Made by a program: the position numbers and the translations under genes | Assembly: GCA_905221605.1 (NCBI GenBank) | Contig: CAJNDS010000954.1 | Coordinates: forward strand, 1 to 48,513 | DNA from: Symbiodinium natans | Lineage: Eukaryota > Sar > Dinophyceae > Suessiales > Symbiodiniaceae | DNA: 48,513 nucleotides | Direction of reading: 5' to 3' | Shown: piece by piece, positions 18,122-30,500 of the stretch | Layout of the letters: every line of letters starts with the position of its first letter | Numbering within the stretch: position 1 is the stretch's first letter | The notes under the pieces: model-generated | What the model was told of the DNA's origin: nothing | Seen by the model: only the letters and a program-made list of their open reading frames with translations | The model's database searches: none

Positions 18122-18429
18122 TACATGGAAAGGCCTTGAAAAAAAAGCTGGAAATCCTTATCCTGTCTTCAAATAGCTGGAAATCCTGGTGCTTTTTTTG
18201 CGAAGGAGAACTACCTGGAAATGCCTTCAAAGAGCTGGAAATCCTTATCCTGGTGCATTTTATGAAGGAGAATTATTTGGAAAGGCCTTCAAAGAGCTGG
18301 AAATCCTTATCCTGGTGCATTTCATGAAGGAGAACTACCTGGAAAGGCCTTCTTGGTGCATTTCACGAGGGAGAACTACCTGGAAAGGCCTCTTATCCTG
18401 GTGCAATTTATGAAGGAAAACTGCCAGGA
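18122..18429 (+). repeat. Minisatellite B block before C
   Basis: About five irregular B copies, with AAAGAGCTGG and AATTATTTGG variants. They end at AAACTGCCAGGA, where the C family starts. Confidence 0.88.
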
Positions 18430-19875
18430 TCGCCAACCAATTAAGGAGAATCCCGGGCGACTCGGCTGCACATCCCAGCTGGAAAGCTTATCGTCAACCA
18501 ATTAAGGAGAATCCCAGGCGACTCGGCTGCAAAGCTAGAAAGCTTATCGCCAACCAATTAAGGAGAATCCCAGGCGACTCGGCTGCAAATCCCAGCTGGA
18601 AAGCTTATCGCCAACCAATTAAGGAGAATCCCGGGCGACTCGGCTGCAAAGCTGGAAAGCTTATCGCCAACCAATTAAGGAGAATCCCGGGCGACTCGGC
18701 TGCAAATCCCAGCTGGAAAGCTTATCGCCAACCAATTGAGGAGAATCCCGGGCGACTCGGCTGCAAAGCTGAAAAGATTATCGCCAACCAATTACGGAGA
18801 ATCCCAGGCGACTCGGCTGCAAAGCTAGAAAGCTTATCGCCAACCAATTAAGGAGAATCCCAGGCGACTCGGCTGCAAAGCTGGAAAGCTTATCGCCAAC
18901 CAATTAAGGAGAATCCCGGGCGACTCGGCTGCAAATCCCAGCTGGAAAGCTTATCGCCAACCAATTAAGGAGAATCCCGGGCGACTCGGCTGCAAAGCTG
19001 GAAAGCTTATCGCCAACCAATTAAGGAGAATCCCGGGCGACTCGGCTGCAAATCCCAGCTGGAAAGCTTATCGCCAACCAATTAAGGAGAATCCCGGGCG
19101 ACTCGGCTGCAAAGCTGGAAAGCTTATCGCCAACCAATTAAGGAGAATCCCGGGCGACTCGGCTGCAAAGCTGGAAAGCTTATCGCCAACCAATTAAGGA
19201 GAATCCCGGGCGACTCGGCTGCAAAGCTGGAAAGCTGATCGCCAACCAATTAAGGAGAATCCCGGGCGACTCTGCAAAGCTGGAAAGCTTAGCGCCAACC
19301 AATTAAGGAGAATCCCAGGCGACTCGGCTGCAAATCCCAGCTGGAAAGCTTATCGCCAACCAATTAAGGAGAATCCCGGCCGACTCGGCTGCAAAGCTGG
19401 AAAGCTTATCGCCAACCAATTAACGAGAATCCCGGGCGACTCGGCTGCAAAGCTGGAAAGCTTCTCGCCAACCAATTAAGGAGAATCCCAGGCGACTCGG
19501 CTGCAAATCCCAGCTGGAAAGTTATCGCCAACCAATTAAGGAGAATCCCAGGCGACTCGGCTGCAAATCTCAGCTGGAAAGCTTATCGCCAACCAATTAA
19601 GGAGAATCCCAGGCGACTCGGCTGCAAATCTCAGCTGGAAAGCTTATCGCCAACCAATTAAGGAGAATCCCGGGCGACTCGGCTGCAAATCTCAGCTGAA
19701 AAGCTTATCGCCAACCAATGAAGAGAATCCCAGGCGACTCGGCTGCAAATCCCAGCTGGAAAGCTTCTCGCCAACCAATTAAGGAGAATCCCAGGCGACT
19801 CGGCTGCAAATCTCAGCTGGTAAGCTTATAGCCAACCAATTAAGGAGAATCCCGGGCGACTCGGCTGCAAAGCTG
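18430..19875 (+). repeat. Minisatellite C array, 56/61-bp units
   Basis: About 25 copies of TCGCCAACCAATTAAGG, then AGAATCCCGGGCGACTCGG, then CTGCAAAGCTGGAAAGCTTA. A 61-bp variant carries AAATCCCAGCTGG instead of AAAGCTGG. The two variants often alternate, giving a dimer of 117 bp. No unique spacers separate the units, so this is a satellite and not a CRISPR array. Confidence 0.95.
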
Positions 19876-21890
19876 CTTCCAAGAGCTGGAAATCCTTATC
19901 CTGGTGCATTTTATGAAGGAGAACTACCTGGCAAGGCCTTCCAAGAGCTGGAAATCCTTATCCTGGTGCATTTTATGAAGGAGAACTACCTGGCAAGGCC
20001 TTCCAAGAGCTGGAAATCCTTATCCTGGTGCATTTTATGAAGGAGAACTACCTGGCAGCCTTCCAAGAGCTGGAAATCCTTATCCTGGTGCATTTTATGA
20101 AGGAGAACTACCTGGCAAGGCCTTCCAAGAGCTGGAAATCCTTATCCTGGTGCATTTTATGAAGGAGAACTACCTCGTCCAAGAGCTGGAAATCCTTATC
20201 CTGGTGCATTTTATGAAGGAGAACTACCTGGCAAGGCCTTGCAAGAGCTGGAAACCCTTATCCTGGTGCATTTTATGAAGGAGAACTACCTGGCAAGGCC
20301 TTCCAAGAGCTGGAAATCCTTATCCTGGTGCATTTTATGAAGGAGAACAACCTGGCAAGGCCTTCCAAGAGCTGGAAATCCTTATCCTGGTGCATTTTAT
20401 GAAGGAGAACGACCTGGCAAGGCCTTCCAAGAACTGGAAATCCTTATTCTGGTGCATTTTATGAAGGAGAACTAACTGGCAAGGCCTTCCAAGAGCTGGA
20501 AATCCTTATCCTGGTGCATTTTATGAAGGAGAACTACCTGGAAAGGCTCTTATCCTGGTGCATTTTATGAAGGAGAACTACCTGGAAAGGCCTTCCGCGA
20601 GCTGGAAATCCTTATCCTGGTGCATTTTATGAAGGAGAACCACCTGGTAAGGCCTTCTGCGAGCTGGAAATCCTTATCCTGGTGCATTTTATGAAAGAGA
20701 ACTACCTGGAAATGCCTTCCGCGAGCTGGAAATCCTTATCCTGGTGCATTTTATGAAGGAGAACTACCTGGAAAGGCTTTCCGCGAGCTGGAAATCCTTA
20801 TCCTGGTGCTTTTTTCTGAAGAAGAACTACTTGGAAAGGCCTTCCGCGAGCTGGAAATGCTTATCCTGGTGCATTTTATGAAGGAGAACTACCTGGAAAG
20901 GCCTTCCAAGAGCTGGAAATCCTTATCCTGGTGCATTTTATGAAGGATAACTACCTGGAAAGGGAAATCCTTATCCTGGTGCATTTTATGAAGGAGAACT
21001 ACCTGGAAAGGCCTTCCGCAAGCTGGAAATCCTTATCCTGGTGCATTTTATGAAGGAGAACTACCTGGAAAGGCCTTCTGCGAGCTGGAAATCGTTATCC
21101 TGGTGCATTTTATGAAAGAGAACTACCTGGAAATGCCTTCCGCGAGCTGGAAATCCTTATCCTGGTGCATTTTATGAAGGAGAACTACCTGGAAAGGCTT
21201 TCCGCGAGCTGGAAATCCTTATCCTGGTGCTTTTTTCTGAAGAAGAACTACTTGGAAAGGCCTTCCGCGAGCTGGAAATGCTTATCCTGGTGCATTTTAT
21301 GAAGGAGAACTACCTGGAAAAGCCTTCCGCGAGCTGGAAATCCTTATCCGGTGCATTTTATGAAGGAGAACTACCTGGAAAGGCCTTCCAAGAGCTGGAA
21401 ATCCTTATCCTGGTGCATTTTATGAAGGAGAACTACCTGGAAAGGCCTTCCGCGACCTGGAAATCATTATCCGGTGCATTTTATGAAGGAGAACTACCTG
21501 GAAAGGCCTTCCGCGAGCTGGAAATCCTTATCCTTGTGCATTTTATGAAAGAGCTACCTGGAAAGGCCTTCCGCGAGCTGGAAAAGGCAAGGCCTTCCAA
21601 GAGCTGGAAATCCTTATCCTGGTGCATTTTATGAAGGAGAACTACCTGGCAAGGCCTTCCAAGAACTGGAAATCCTTATTCTGGTGCATTTTATGAAGGA
21701 GAACTACCTGGCAAGGCCTTCCAAGAGCTGGAAATCCTTATCCTGGTGCATTTATGAAGGAGAACTACCTGGCAAGGCCTTCCAAGAGCTGGAAATCCTT
21801 ATCCTGGTGCATTCTATGAAAGAGAACTACCTGGCAAGGCCTTCCAAGAGCTGGAAACCCTTACGCTGGTGCATTTTATGAAGGAGAACC
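19876..21890 (+). repeat. Minisatellite B array, unit 2
   Basis: Counterpart of 1-2006, with the same block order of subtypes (GGCAAGG, then GGAAAGG, then GGCAAGG) and the same shortened units. A net length difference of about 9 bp from the window start lies in the first few repeats. Confidence 0.95.
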
Positions 21891-22909
21891 ACGTTTGCTT
21901 GTCCTCAACCTGAATGGGGGCCATGTGCCAGGTGCTTATGCTCAACCAGAATGGGGTGCAGCCGAGTCGCTTCAGTCAACACAAAGTCCTGACACCAGCA
22001 ATTCCTGTTTGCTTGCCTCAACCTGAATAGGGGCCAGCGTTTACCGCTCACACCGTGCGCTTTGGCTCAATATGAACAGCCTTAAGTCTTCATCCACAGC
22101 CATTTCGGGCGCAAGCCTCTGTCACCGCAAAAGGTCTTGAGAGCATTTTCGCATCCCTTGTTTCTCAGCTCAACTGATGCGAGTTGCAATGGCCAACCGC
22201 TGCGGCTGTTGGGGGGCCTGAACTGCGAGCTGAAGTGGGACGGTGGCCCGATCGCAAATTTGCGGACCATGGCCGGCCACGTCGCAGGCTCTGTGCGCTG
22301 GACAGCTGCTGGGCTGAATGAACCGGAAGCCCACAAATACCGTGTTGCCATGCTGTTTCGACCTGTGAGCTTCTAGGCCCTTCAGAACGTCACGGTCGGC
22401 GACGTCATCTCAGCCATGGGATCTGAAGCCCATAGTCACGAAGCACTGTCGCGGCAGACGCATCTGGCAATCCTGATCAACGGACGATGGCAGCCAGAAG
22501 AGCAGCCAGTGGCCGGACCGTTTCTTCTCTTAGAAAAGCTGCCGCGATGCAGGCTACGGCACAAGCAGTCGCTGGCAGAACATCTGTTTCACGCCAATCT
22601 TCATTCGCTCTGACTCTCAAAATTCCACAGAAACGGCCGGTCATGGGCTACTCGCTTCTTCTGTGCATTGTTGAGCCATGTTGCACCTCTTTCTTGAGCT
22701 TGTGAGAAGGTAGGGACGGCCGAGCCTTCCCGTGCTTTTTGTTGCTTGTGCAGCGCGCTTGGGCTCAATTCGAATCGTTTTAAAGTCTTCATCCGTGTCC
22801 CGCTGCGGCCAGGCAACCATTGGGGTACAAATCTCAATCGTCGCAGCTGTTCGTTTCGTTTTTGGAACATGGCCGCTGTCTTGTTTCTCAGGTCGACTGG
22901 TGCGACAGC
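21891..22909 (+). other. Leader region, unit 2
   Basis: Near-identical counterpart of 2007-3025. It carries the three ~35-bp motifs, the two spliced-leader-like motifs (22053-22070 and 22094-22115) and the acceptor CTTGTTTCTCAG at 22880-22891. No gene supported. Confidence 0.5.
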
Positions 22910-23488
22910 ATGCTCGAAGACACGTGCGAGGACTTGGAGAGCAGAGACCACTCGATTCGCGACTCCGAACAGGCGGACTTCGAGGACGGGTTCGACGACT
23001 GGGACTGGGTCGACAGTGAGATGCAGCGCGAAGCCGAGGAAGATGCGCGTGAGAGAGTACAGTGGAGCAAAGAAATGGAAATCCAGAATGAATACCGCCA
23101 GCGTCTCGCCAACATGACGGTGAAGTACCTGAACATGCAAGGTAGCGAAATCCACACCTCGAAGCCTTATCCACTCTGCCATGTCGAACCGTGCGAGTCT
23201 TTCCGGGAAGCCTGGCTGCACACTTTGCACGAAGGAAACAGCCCAGATCGCCGTCTCTCCCTGCGCCAACTACGTCTCAGACGACAAGAAATTAAGAAGC
23301 CTATCCCGGCGGAAACGCTGCAATATCGCAGCGCCAGGGAAGTCTTGCTTCACGATTTGGACAGCGGTCCTGCAGGACCCATCCCCCTCGACACCACGAA
23401 GCTGGTCTTGGGCGGGGGCGTGATCACAGACACCTGGAGCTGGCGTGAACTGTTGGGTAGGATGAGTCGCTCCGCCCATGTCGTGTGA
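22910..23488 (+). pseudogene. Small acidic/ubiquitin-like gene, truncated by insertion
   Basis: Identical in layout to 3026-3643 up to codon 183 (...RELLG). There the 800-bp insert replaces the last 22 codons with ten foreign ones (RMSRSAHVV and stop). The final strand of the ubiquitin-like region (VVHVQVVY) is lost from the frame but survives beyond the insert at 24259-24327. The truncated protein is probably misfolded at its C-terminus, so I treat it as a broken copy. Confidence 0.7.
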
Positions 23489-24258
23489 GCCCATTCGTAA
23501 TCAAGACTGCACGTGGTGGGCAGAGACGGGCAGGGATGGGCAGGGACGGGCAGACTTAGGGCTAGGACGGACTCTGAGAGCTGGGGCGGACAAGGGAAAT
23601 GGAAAATATTGCAACTTGTTTTCGAAGCTGTCTGCAAGCTTTACCGATATCAGTCACTGTGTGCTGTTATGTGTTGATGCAATTACCACAACTTGTCATC
23701 CCCATGCATGCATCCGTCATGTCAGTGTTGCAGCTCATAACAGGGTGCCTTCAAAAGCGTCACAACCTTAGACAGTCGATCGCGGCCAAGTGCCAATCGT
23801 CGTGGCCAAGTGCCAATTGTTGCGGCCAAGTGCCAAATCCCAGCATGCTATTACTGGCCATGATACATGGTCTTGCTCCGAGGACGTGTCCCATTTCCTT
23901 TCGTTTTCCCCCACTCGGCCAACGGCTACCTCGCCCGCTGGCCAAAATGCAGGCGGCCATATTTAAGGACATGCCTCTTTTGAAAGCGAGGGACTGTAAG
24001 GTATGTAGTAGTCGGTGAAGCGCCTGTTGAGTACGCGAGAGTAGGACAGTGTCATTTGCATTTTCTATGTCACAAAGGGGGGAGTCAGACTGAAGTACCG
24101 TAGGGAGAGGGCCAAAAGCACTTTTGTAAGTATCATACGTGTCCTGGAAAAGCACCGACAAGGTGATGATGAATAAATAAGGCGAAAGTGGGCAGTCTTG
24201 TTGTATACCTCTGGAAAATTGTTTGGGGAGGATCGGGCGTTCGAGTCTTTTCCTGCAA
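23459..24258. mobile_element. 800-bp insertion found only in unit 2
   Basis: Comparison with units 1 and 3 gives exact ends: GAACTGTTGGGT precedes it and CACAGCTTGAGCAACG follows. No target-site duplication and no terminal inverted repeat are visible. It contains a minus-strand reverse-transcriptase fragment at its right end, three 20-bp repeats with GGCCAAGTGCCAA (23781-23840), and a short GGGCAGRGAYG tandem (about 23516-23553). It may be a truncated retroelement piece or filler DNA captured during repair. Confidence 0.85.
23949..24258 (-). pseudogene. Non-LTR reverse transcriptase fragment, inactivated
   Basis: Reading the minus strand from 24258, about 100 residues match the palm of non-LTR reverse transcriptases. 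SRGIQQDCPLSPYLFI corresponds to the GxxQGxxLSPxLF block. DIENANDTVLLS corresponds to the (Y/F)ADD active-site block, here NAND, so the first catalytic Asp is Asn and the usual Tyr is also lost. The QG glycine is Asp. Fingers, thumb, endonuclease and the 3' end are absent. Similarity starts right at the insertion edge, indicating truncation at both ends. It lies opposite to the host gene direction. Confidence 0.82.
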
Positions 24259-24534
24259 CACAGCTTGAGCAACGACGTCGTGCACGTGCAAGTTGTCTAC
24301 ATCTCAGAGAAAGCCACAGGCCCGTAGAGCTGCCCATGTGAGTACGTTATGTCTCAGCAAGACAAGCCTGCAGAGCTCCAGTGTGTGCCACGAGAAAGAA
24401 ACTGAGCAGCGAGCAAAGGCAGGACAGCTTTGTAAGTGCTCGAGCATGGCTTCTCAAGTTGCTTCACTGAGCCTGCTGCAGTGTTTCGGATACAGCCCCT
24501 AGGTGCAAAATCTGAGGATTCAGGATTCGTTGCC

Positions 24535-27500
24535 ATGGCCCCTTGTCATCGGTGCGGCTTCGGGACAAGGAGCGGCAGAGGACAGGGATGGTGCAGCAAT
24601 CCGCAGTGCCGCCAAGCCGAAAAAGAGGAGTGCCTGGCCCAGAAGAGCGCAGAGAAAATTGTTTGGCAGCAACAACGGGCAGCGCAGGGAGCGGGCAGTC
24701 GTGGACCCTTGCGCGAAGAGAACAGCAGAAAGGCAGAGCGCCGACAGCTGCATGAGGAAAGGGCGCGGGCAAAGGCAGAGGAGGAAGCAGGCGGCCGTGG
24801 ACCTTTGCGTGAAGAAGACAGCAAAGAAGCAGAGCGCCGACAGCTGCGTGAGGCAAGGGCGCGGGCAAAGGCAGAGGAGGAAGCGGGCGGCCGTGGACCT
24901 TTGCGGGAAGAAGACAGCAAAGAAGCAGAGCGCCGACAGCTGCATGAGGCAAGGGCGCGGGCAAAGGCAGAGGAGGAAGCGGGCGGCCGTGGACCTTTGC
25001 GGGAAGAAGACGGCAAAAGGGAAGAGCGCCGACAGCTGCGTGAGGCAAGGGCACGGGCAAAGGCAGAGGAGGAAGCGGGCGGCCGTGGACCTTTGCGGGA
25101 AGAAGACAGCAAAGAAGCAGAGCGCCGACAGCTGCGTGAGGCAAGGGAGCGGGCAAAGGCAGAGGAGGAAGCGGGCGGCCGTGGACCTTTGCGGGAAGAA
25201 GACGGCAAAAGGGAAGAGCGCCGACAGCTGCGTGAGGCAAGGGCGCGGGCAAAGTCAGAGGAGGAAGCGGGCGGCCGTGGACCTTTGCGGGAAGAAGACA
25301 GCAAAGAAGCAGAGCGCCGACAGCTGCGTGAGGCAAGGGAGCGGGCAAAGGCAGAGGAGGGAGTGGGCGGCCGAGGGCCCAGGCCCATCGCCTCGGAGAT
25401 TCAGCAGCAGGGCTACCCTTTTCCAGACGAGGACACCTTGACCCAGGAGCAGGCACAAGCCCATTACTTGGCTTTTGCGCGGAGCTGGAGTAGATTTGGC
25501 CTTTCTCGCGTGTGCCAGAAGTGCCAGACTCTAACACCAGGGAGGCACTGCAGAACAGCCAAAGGAAGTGGCCAGCTGCTCTGCAGGAATTGCCGCGAGA
25601 ATCGCACCAAGGTGGTTTTGCCAATCCCGGCCCCCATCCCAGAAGCACTGCAAAGTCTGCAACCCATCGAGCAGCATCTCCTCGCCATGGCACGCATCTC
25701 GCAGGTCTTGTTGGACAAGCTGCCATCAGGCGGCCCGAGCGCGCAGTGGGGTCGCATGTACGCAGTGCTCATGCAGGATCCTTTCATCTGCGACGTCCTC
25801 GAAGGCGCCACTTTGGAAGAAGACGGTACAGTGCTGGTCGAGGGCGTGGACGGCATGACCGCATCACCAGCGCGTTTGGAGCACCTACACGCGGCCTTGC
25901 AGGCCTTGAAGGAACTGCACTGCCTCTATCAACGGAGCCCGGCAGTGGACAGAGCTCTGGCGAGAATGGCTGCCATCCTCGCCAACAAGACATCCGCTGC
26001 GGCTGCGGTGCCAACAGACCCACTTGCGGGAACAGAAGCAAACCAAGAGATCGAGATGACATACCTGGTGCCGAAGCAATTCCAGGCCCCAAAAGCCGAC
26101 GTACAAGATTTGCGAAAAGTGCGAGGATCCGCAGACCTCAGCGATGGCATGGATGCAAAATTCTTCCCACACTTGTTTCCCACCGGCACAGGAGGCTGGA
26201 AGAACGACAACGGAAGCTTTTCCCAATATGCCCGGAAGCGTCTGCTGAGCCTGGATTCCCGCTTCGAAGCGTCCACGGCCTACATCATGTGGCTGCTGGA
26301 GATGCAGACCAAGAAGCGACTTTCCGGAAACATCAACGTCCGGATCGGCAACCAGCGGGTGCCCTACGGCAGTAGCGACTACGAGAACGGTAGCCGTCAG
26401 GTGTATGCTGCCTTGCGGGACATGCCTGGCACGCAGCCGTACCTGTACGCCAAGAAGGGAGTGGCGCTCAACATGTACGAGCAGCTTGGCGCTCCCAACT
26501 TCTTCATGACACTGTCCTGCCACGCGCGCCAGCCTGCGTTGCTCCTCGCGGCTATCTCGGCACGGCTGCTGCGGCTGCATCCCGACCGCCCTCAGGCAGA
26601 ACTGGAGCAGCACGCTGCGGAGATCCTATTCCGCTACCAGAATGACAAGAACTTCACTTGGGATGGGTTGTCGCCCAACCAGTTGTGCAACCAGCAGCCG
26701 GCAGTGGTAGCGCGACAATTCATGCACCAAGTCTCTCAGCTGATGTGGTGGCTGTCCAGCACGCGCGGTCCGAAAGTCCACCTGCACGAAGATGCTGATC
26801 CACAAGATGGAGTCGAGGAGAACGACTGCGAGGACGTGGAGGACGACGCCCAGGCACCCGCCACGGATTTTGCAGGCCTTCATCGCCGCATGCGCAAGGA
26901 ACGGCCTCCTTTCAAAGTGTTGGACTACATCATTCGCATAGAATGGCAAAAGCGGGGCTACCCCCACGCTCACATCCTGCTTTGGATCGAAGAGTGGGCC
27001 AAAGCAAAGCAGCAGCCAGACAAGATGGCGCCCGACGGCGAAGACTCCGAACAAGCAGCAGAGACACCGGTTCCAGACTGGTCTGACGAAGAGGCCATGG
27101 AGAACTTCATCCCCAAGTGTGCGGAGGACCTCAGCGACAAGTACATCTGCACCAAGTCCCCGAACACGTGGCGCCAATCCCACCGCGTACCACCCAGAGA
27201 TAGAGAAGTGAACGCAAAGCTGTCCGCAGAGGTGGTGCACAACCACACGCCATATTGCGGCATGTACTCAGAAGGCGCCTGTCGATTTGGATTTCCACAT
27301 GATGCAGAGCCCCGGACTCGGCGTCGAACATCGCAGGAGCAGTACGCCAACAGCCGCTGGAAGAGCAGCCTTGCGACGAGACGAGTGAAGGGAGACAGCA
27401 TGATGGGACAGTACAACATTCGAATCTTGAGAAGGTGGAGGGCAAGCATGGACCTGCAGGTCATCTGCGAGCTCACCAGCGCCAGTCGGTACATACTGGG

Positions 27501-30500
27501 CTACACTTTCAAGTCGGAGGAGGATCGCGAAGCGCAGCGGCGAATGGAAAACATCCTTGCCATCCTAACAAGTCAGAGCGCAGGCGCCGGCCTCGACAAT
27601 CAGAAGATCTACAAGGCAGCCCACGCGGCGTTGCAGGGCAGGACCACGTCGACCTTCGAGGCATGCCACCTTCTGCTGGGCTTCCCGATCATCGAATTCT
27701 CCAGGGACAACGTCTGGGTACAGGTGGGGCCTCCAGACACCTGGACAGTGTGGGTGCCCAAGCATGAGGAACAGGTGGCCTTGCAGCAGCCCACTGACTA
27801 CCGCAACAAGAAGATGCGCCAAGGTGGGAACCTGCCTGTTGCTCATCACTGGTACCGGGAAATGCAAACCACCTTCGGTGAACATGAGACGACCTTGCCA
27901 GTGGAAGGCACGGAGCCGGTTTCCTGTCGGTTTAGTGAAGTCACCTTCCTGGACTTTTGCGCGGCTTTCAAGTACATCGGCGTGCAAGAACCACAGCCTC
28001 GCAGGCGCCCTGCAATCGTCGGCTACCAGAACTTCAACCCGGACGAGGAGGCCGAAGCTTTCTACTACTCCAAGTTGCTGCTGCACCTGGTGTGGAAGGA
28101 ACCTGGAGATTGGCTGTTGGAGCAGGATGCAGGAAGCCATGCAGCAGCGTTCCAGCGCATCGCCCGAGACGTGCGCGGCCACCCAGACTTCCTTCGGTCG
28201 AGATGCTTCCCTCAGCTAGATGGCACCGTCGACGCCGCCCGCAAGCTGCAGGCCATACAAGCGACGATGTACATGAAGGCCAAGATGCATCCGGCAAACC
28301 TGCGGGACGGCTGGGCCAACAGCAAGGTTGCCGAGGAGAACTACAAGGATTCCTTGCAAATATTGGAGGCACTGAAGGAGCGGTATGGAGGAGACATCGA
28401 CTTCCTGGCCCCGGACTCTGTGCCCACCGGAGCTGCCCTCAATGCCTTTGCGCCGGTCGAGGAAGGCGAAGAATCATTCGAGATGTTGACGGTTGAGAAC
28501 CCCTGCCCGGAGACCACGCGCCAGTGCCAAGCCATGGAGCACATCGTCCAGTCAGTTCTGAGGCAGCCCAACACCAAGGACACGCAGAATACTCAGCGTC
28601 TGCACATGCTCCTCCACGGGCCCGGCGGCAGCGGCAAGTCCGTGGTGGTACGCGCAGCAGCTCACGTCCTGCGGCAAAGCAAGAAAGGATGCATCATAGC
28701 GGCGCCCACGGGTGTGGCAGCATTCAACATCAACGGTGTCACCCTCCATCAATGTTGCTTGCTCCCCGTAGTGAACCAAAGCCACGGCAAGGCCTGCGAC
28801 ATGCCGCTGCCGGACCGCCAGAAGTTAGCCACTCTCAGAGACATCTGGTCGAAGGTCAGCGTTCTGTTCGTTGACGAGATGAGCTTCATCCCCTCCTGGA
28901 TGTTGGAGCGTCTGGATCAGCATCTCCGTCTTGCCAGAGATCTGCAAACCCTGCCCTTCGGAGGACTGCACGTCATCTTTGCCGGGGACCTGTATCAGTT
29001 GCCTCCACCAAGCGGGCTGCCGGCCTTCGCCAGCCGGCTTTGGCTGCTCTTCCAGCTCTGCGAGTTAGAAGGAAACCAGCGGGCCGCACGCGACCCAGCC
29101 TGGGCCGCTCTGCTGGCACGCGTTCGGGTGGGACAGCAGACCGACGCCGACATTGAGGTGCTGCGGAATATGGTGATCAAGAAAGGCAGCAAGAAGCGGC
29201 CCGCCCCGAAAGCCGGGAACCTATACGCCACTCGCCAAGCAGTCGCCGAAAGCAACCGCCGCTACAAGGAAGAGCACGTCTTGAACACAGGAGAACAGCT
29301 ACACGATTGCCCAGCTGTCGACACCAACGTCAAGACCGGTGTGCCGCTGTCTCCAGATGCCGTCTGGGCCGAGCCGGAGAACACGGGTGGCTTGGTAGGC
29401 CTGCTGCAGGTGGCCATTGGGCTCCGTGTCATGCTCAGATACAACATCGACGTGCGAGATGGCTTGGTCAATGGCGCCTGTGGCACGGTGGAGCACATTG
29501 ACACCGAGAAAGCCGGCGGGGAAGTCGAGAGGATCTGGGTTTCTTTCGAGAAGAATGCTGGGGCCACTTGGCGAGCAGAGCACGAAACCTCCTGCGTGGC
29601 AATCTCGAGGCGCTCGGCCACGTACCTTGACAGAGACGGCAGCAAGGCATCGAGGCATCAATTCCCGATCGTTCTCGCCAAAGCCATCTCGATCCACAAG
29701 AGCCAGGCAGCTACCTGTAAGGACGGAGCGCATACCCGCCTCGATCACACCATCTTCGCAGAAGGTCAAGCCTACGTCGCCCTGAGCCGCTGCCCCGAAC
29801 AGGCACTCTGCAGCTTGGAGCTCTTCAACCCCAAGGCTTTGCGGTTCAACGCCAACGCAGAGTGGGCCCTGACCAAGCTGAAGGCGCAGCAAGCCGACCG
29901 GGACGGCCCGGATCTCTGGAAGGCGTTGTTCAAGCCGGAGCAGAACAAGGAGTTCTATGAAAGACGACTAGCTGAGATGGGGACGCCCGACTGGAACCGT
30001 CTCAAGCCAGACCACGGCGAGCGCATCGAGCGGCCCTGGTGTTGTGCACTATGCGGCACGGAGGCTCCCAACACCAAAGCTGCCATCAAGGCTCATAAGC
30101 GCAAGTGCCCGGCCAAGCCACCAGCCAAGACGAACGCCAAAAGCAAAGCAAAGGCCAAAGCAAAATGCAAAGCAAAGTTGGTCTTCATGGGCCTAGGCAA
30201 ACGGGCTGCAGAAAGCTCTTGCGCGGCCGGGTCTTTGGCCAAGATGCAACGGACAGGCAGCCGACCCGATCAAGACGCACCTGCAGGCCTGTATTTTGAG
30301 GCGCAAGAGCAAGCTCTCTGCGGCATGCACGCCCTGAACATGGCTTTGGGGGCAGCCTTCTTCACTGAAGCGGACATGGACAACGCCGTGCAGGTTGTCC
30401 TCGAAGAAGGTGGGGTGGAACGAGGTGAAGCTGCAGAGGACCACGCGGCGCCAGGTGGCTTCTACTCCTCGGAAGTGCTTGCGCAGGTACTGCAAACCAA

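Larger units (their letters stand above)
1..19875 (+). repeat. Macrosatellite unit 1 (about 20 kb, head-to-tail)
   Basis: This stretch reappears in the same order and orientation from 19876 and again from 40994. The offset is 19884 bp at the first minisatellite, 20684 bp over the large gene and about 21230 bp over the later minisatellites. The offset changes because unit 2 has two extra inserts. I placed the boundary at the junction of minisatellite C with minisatellite B; the array is circularly permutable, so this is arbitrary. The unit may lack a few bases at its left edge. Both coding and non-coding parts are nearly identical between units, which indicates recent amplification or ongoing homogenisation. 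Confidence 0.95.

Noticed and set aside
18430-19875. Possible CRISPR array
   Set aside because: Units are repeated throughout with no unique spacers, there are no cas genes, and the context is eukaryotic.
23447-24270. Target-site duplication or Helitron-type ends for the 800-bp insertion
   Set aside because: No repeated flank was found. The ends (AGGATGAG and TCCTGCAA) do not match TC/CTRR in either orientation.
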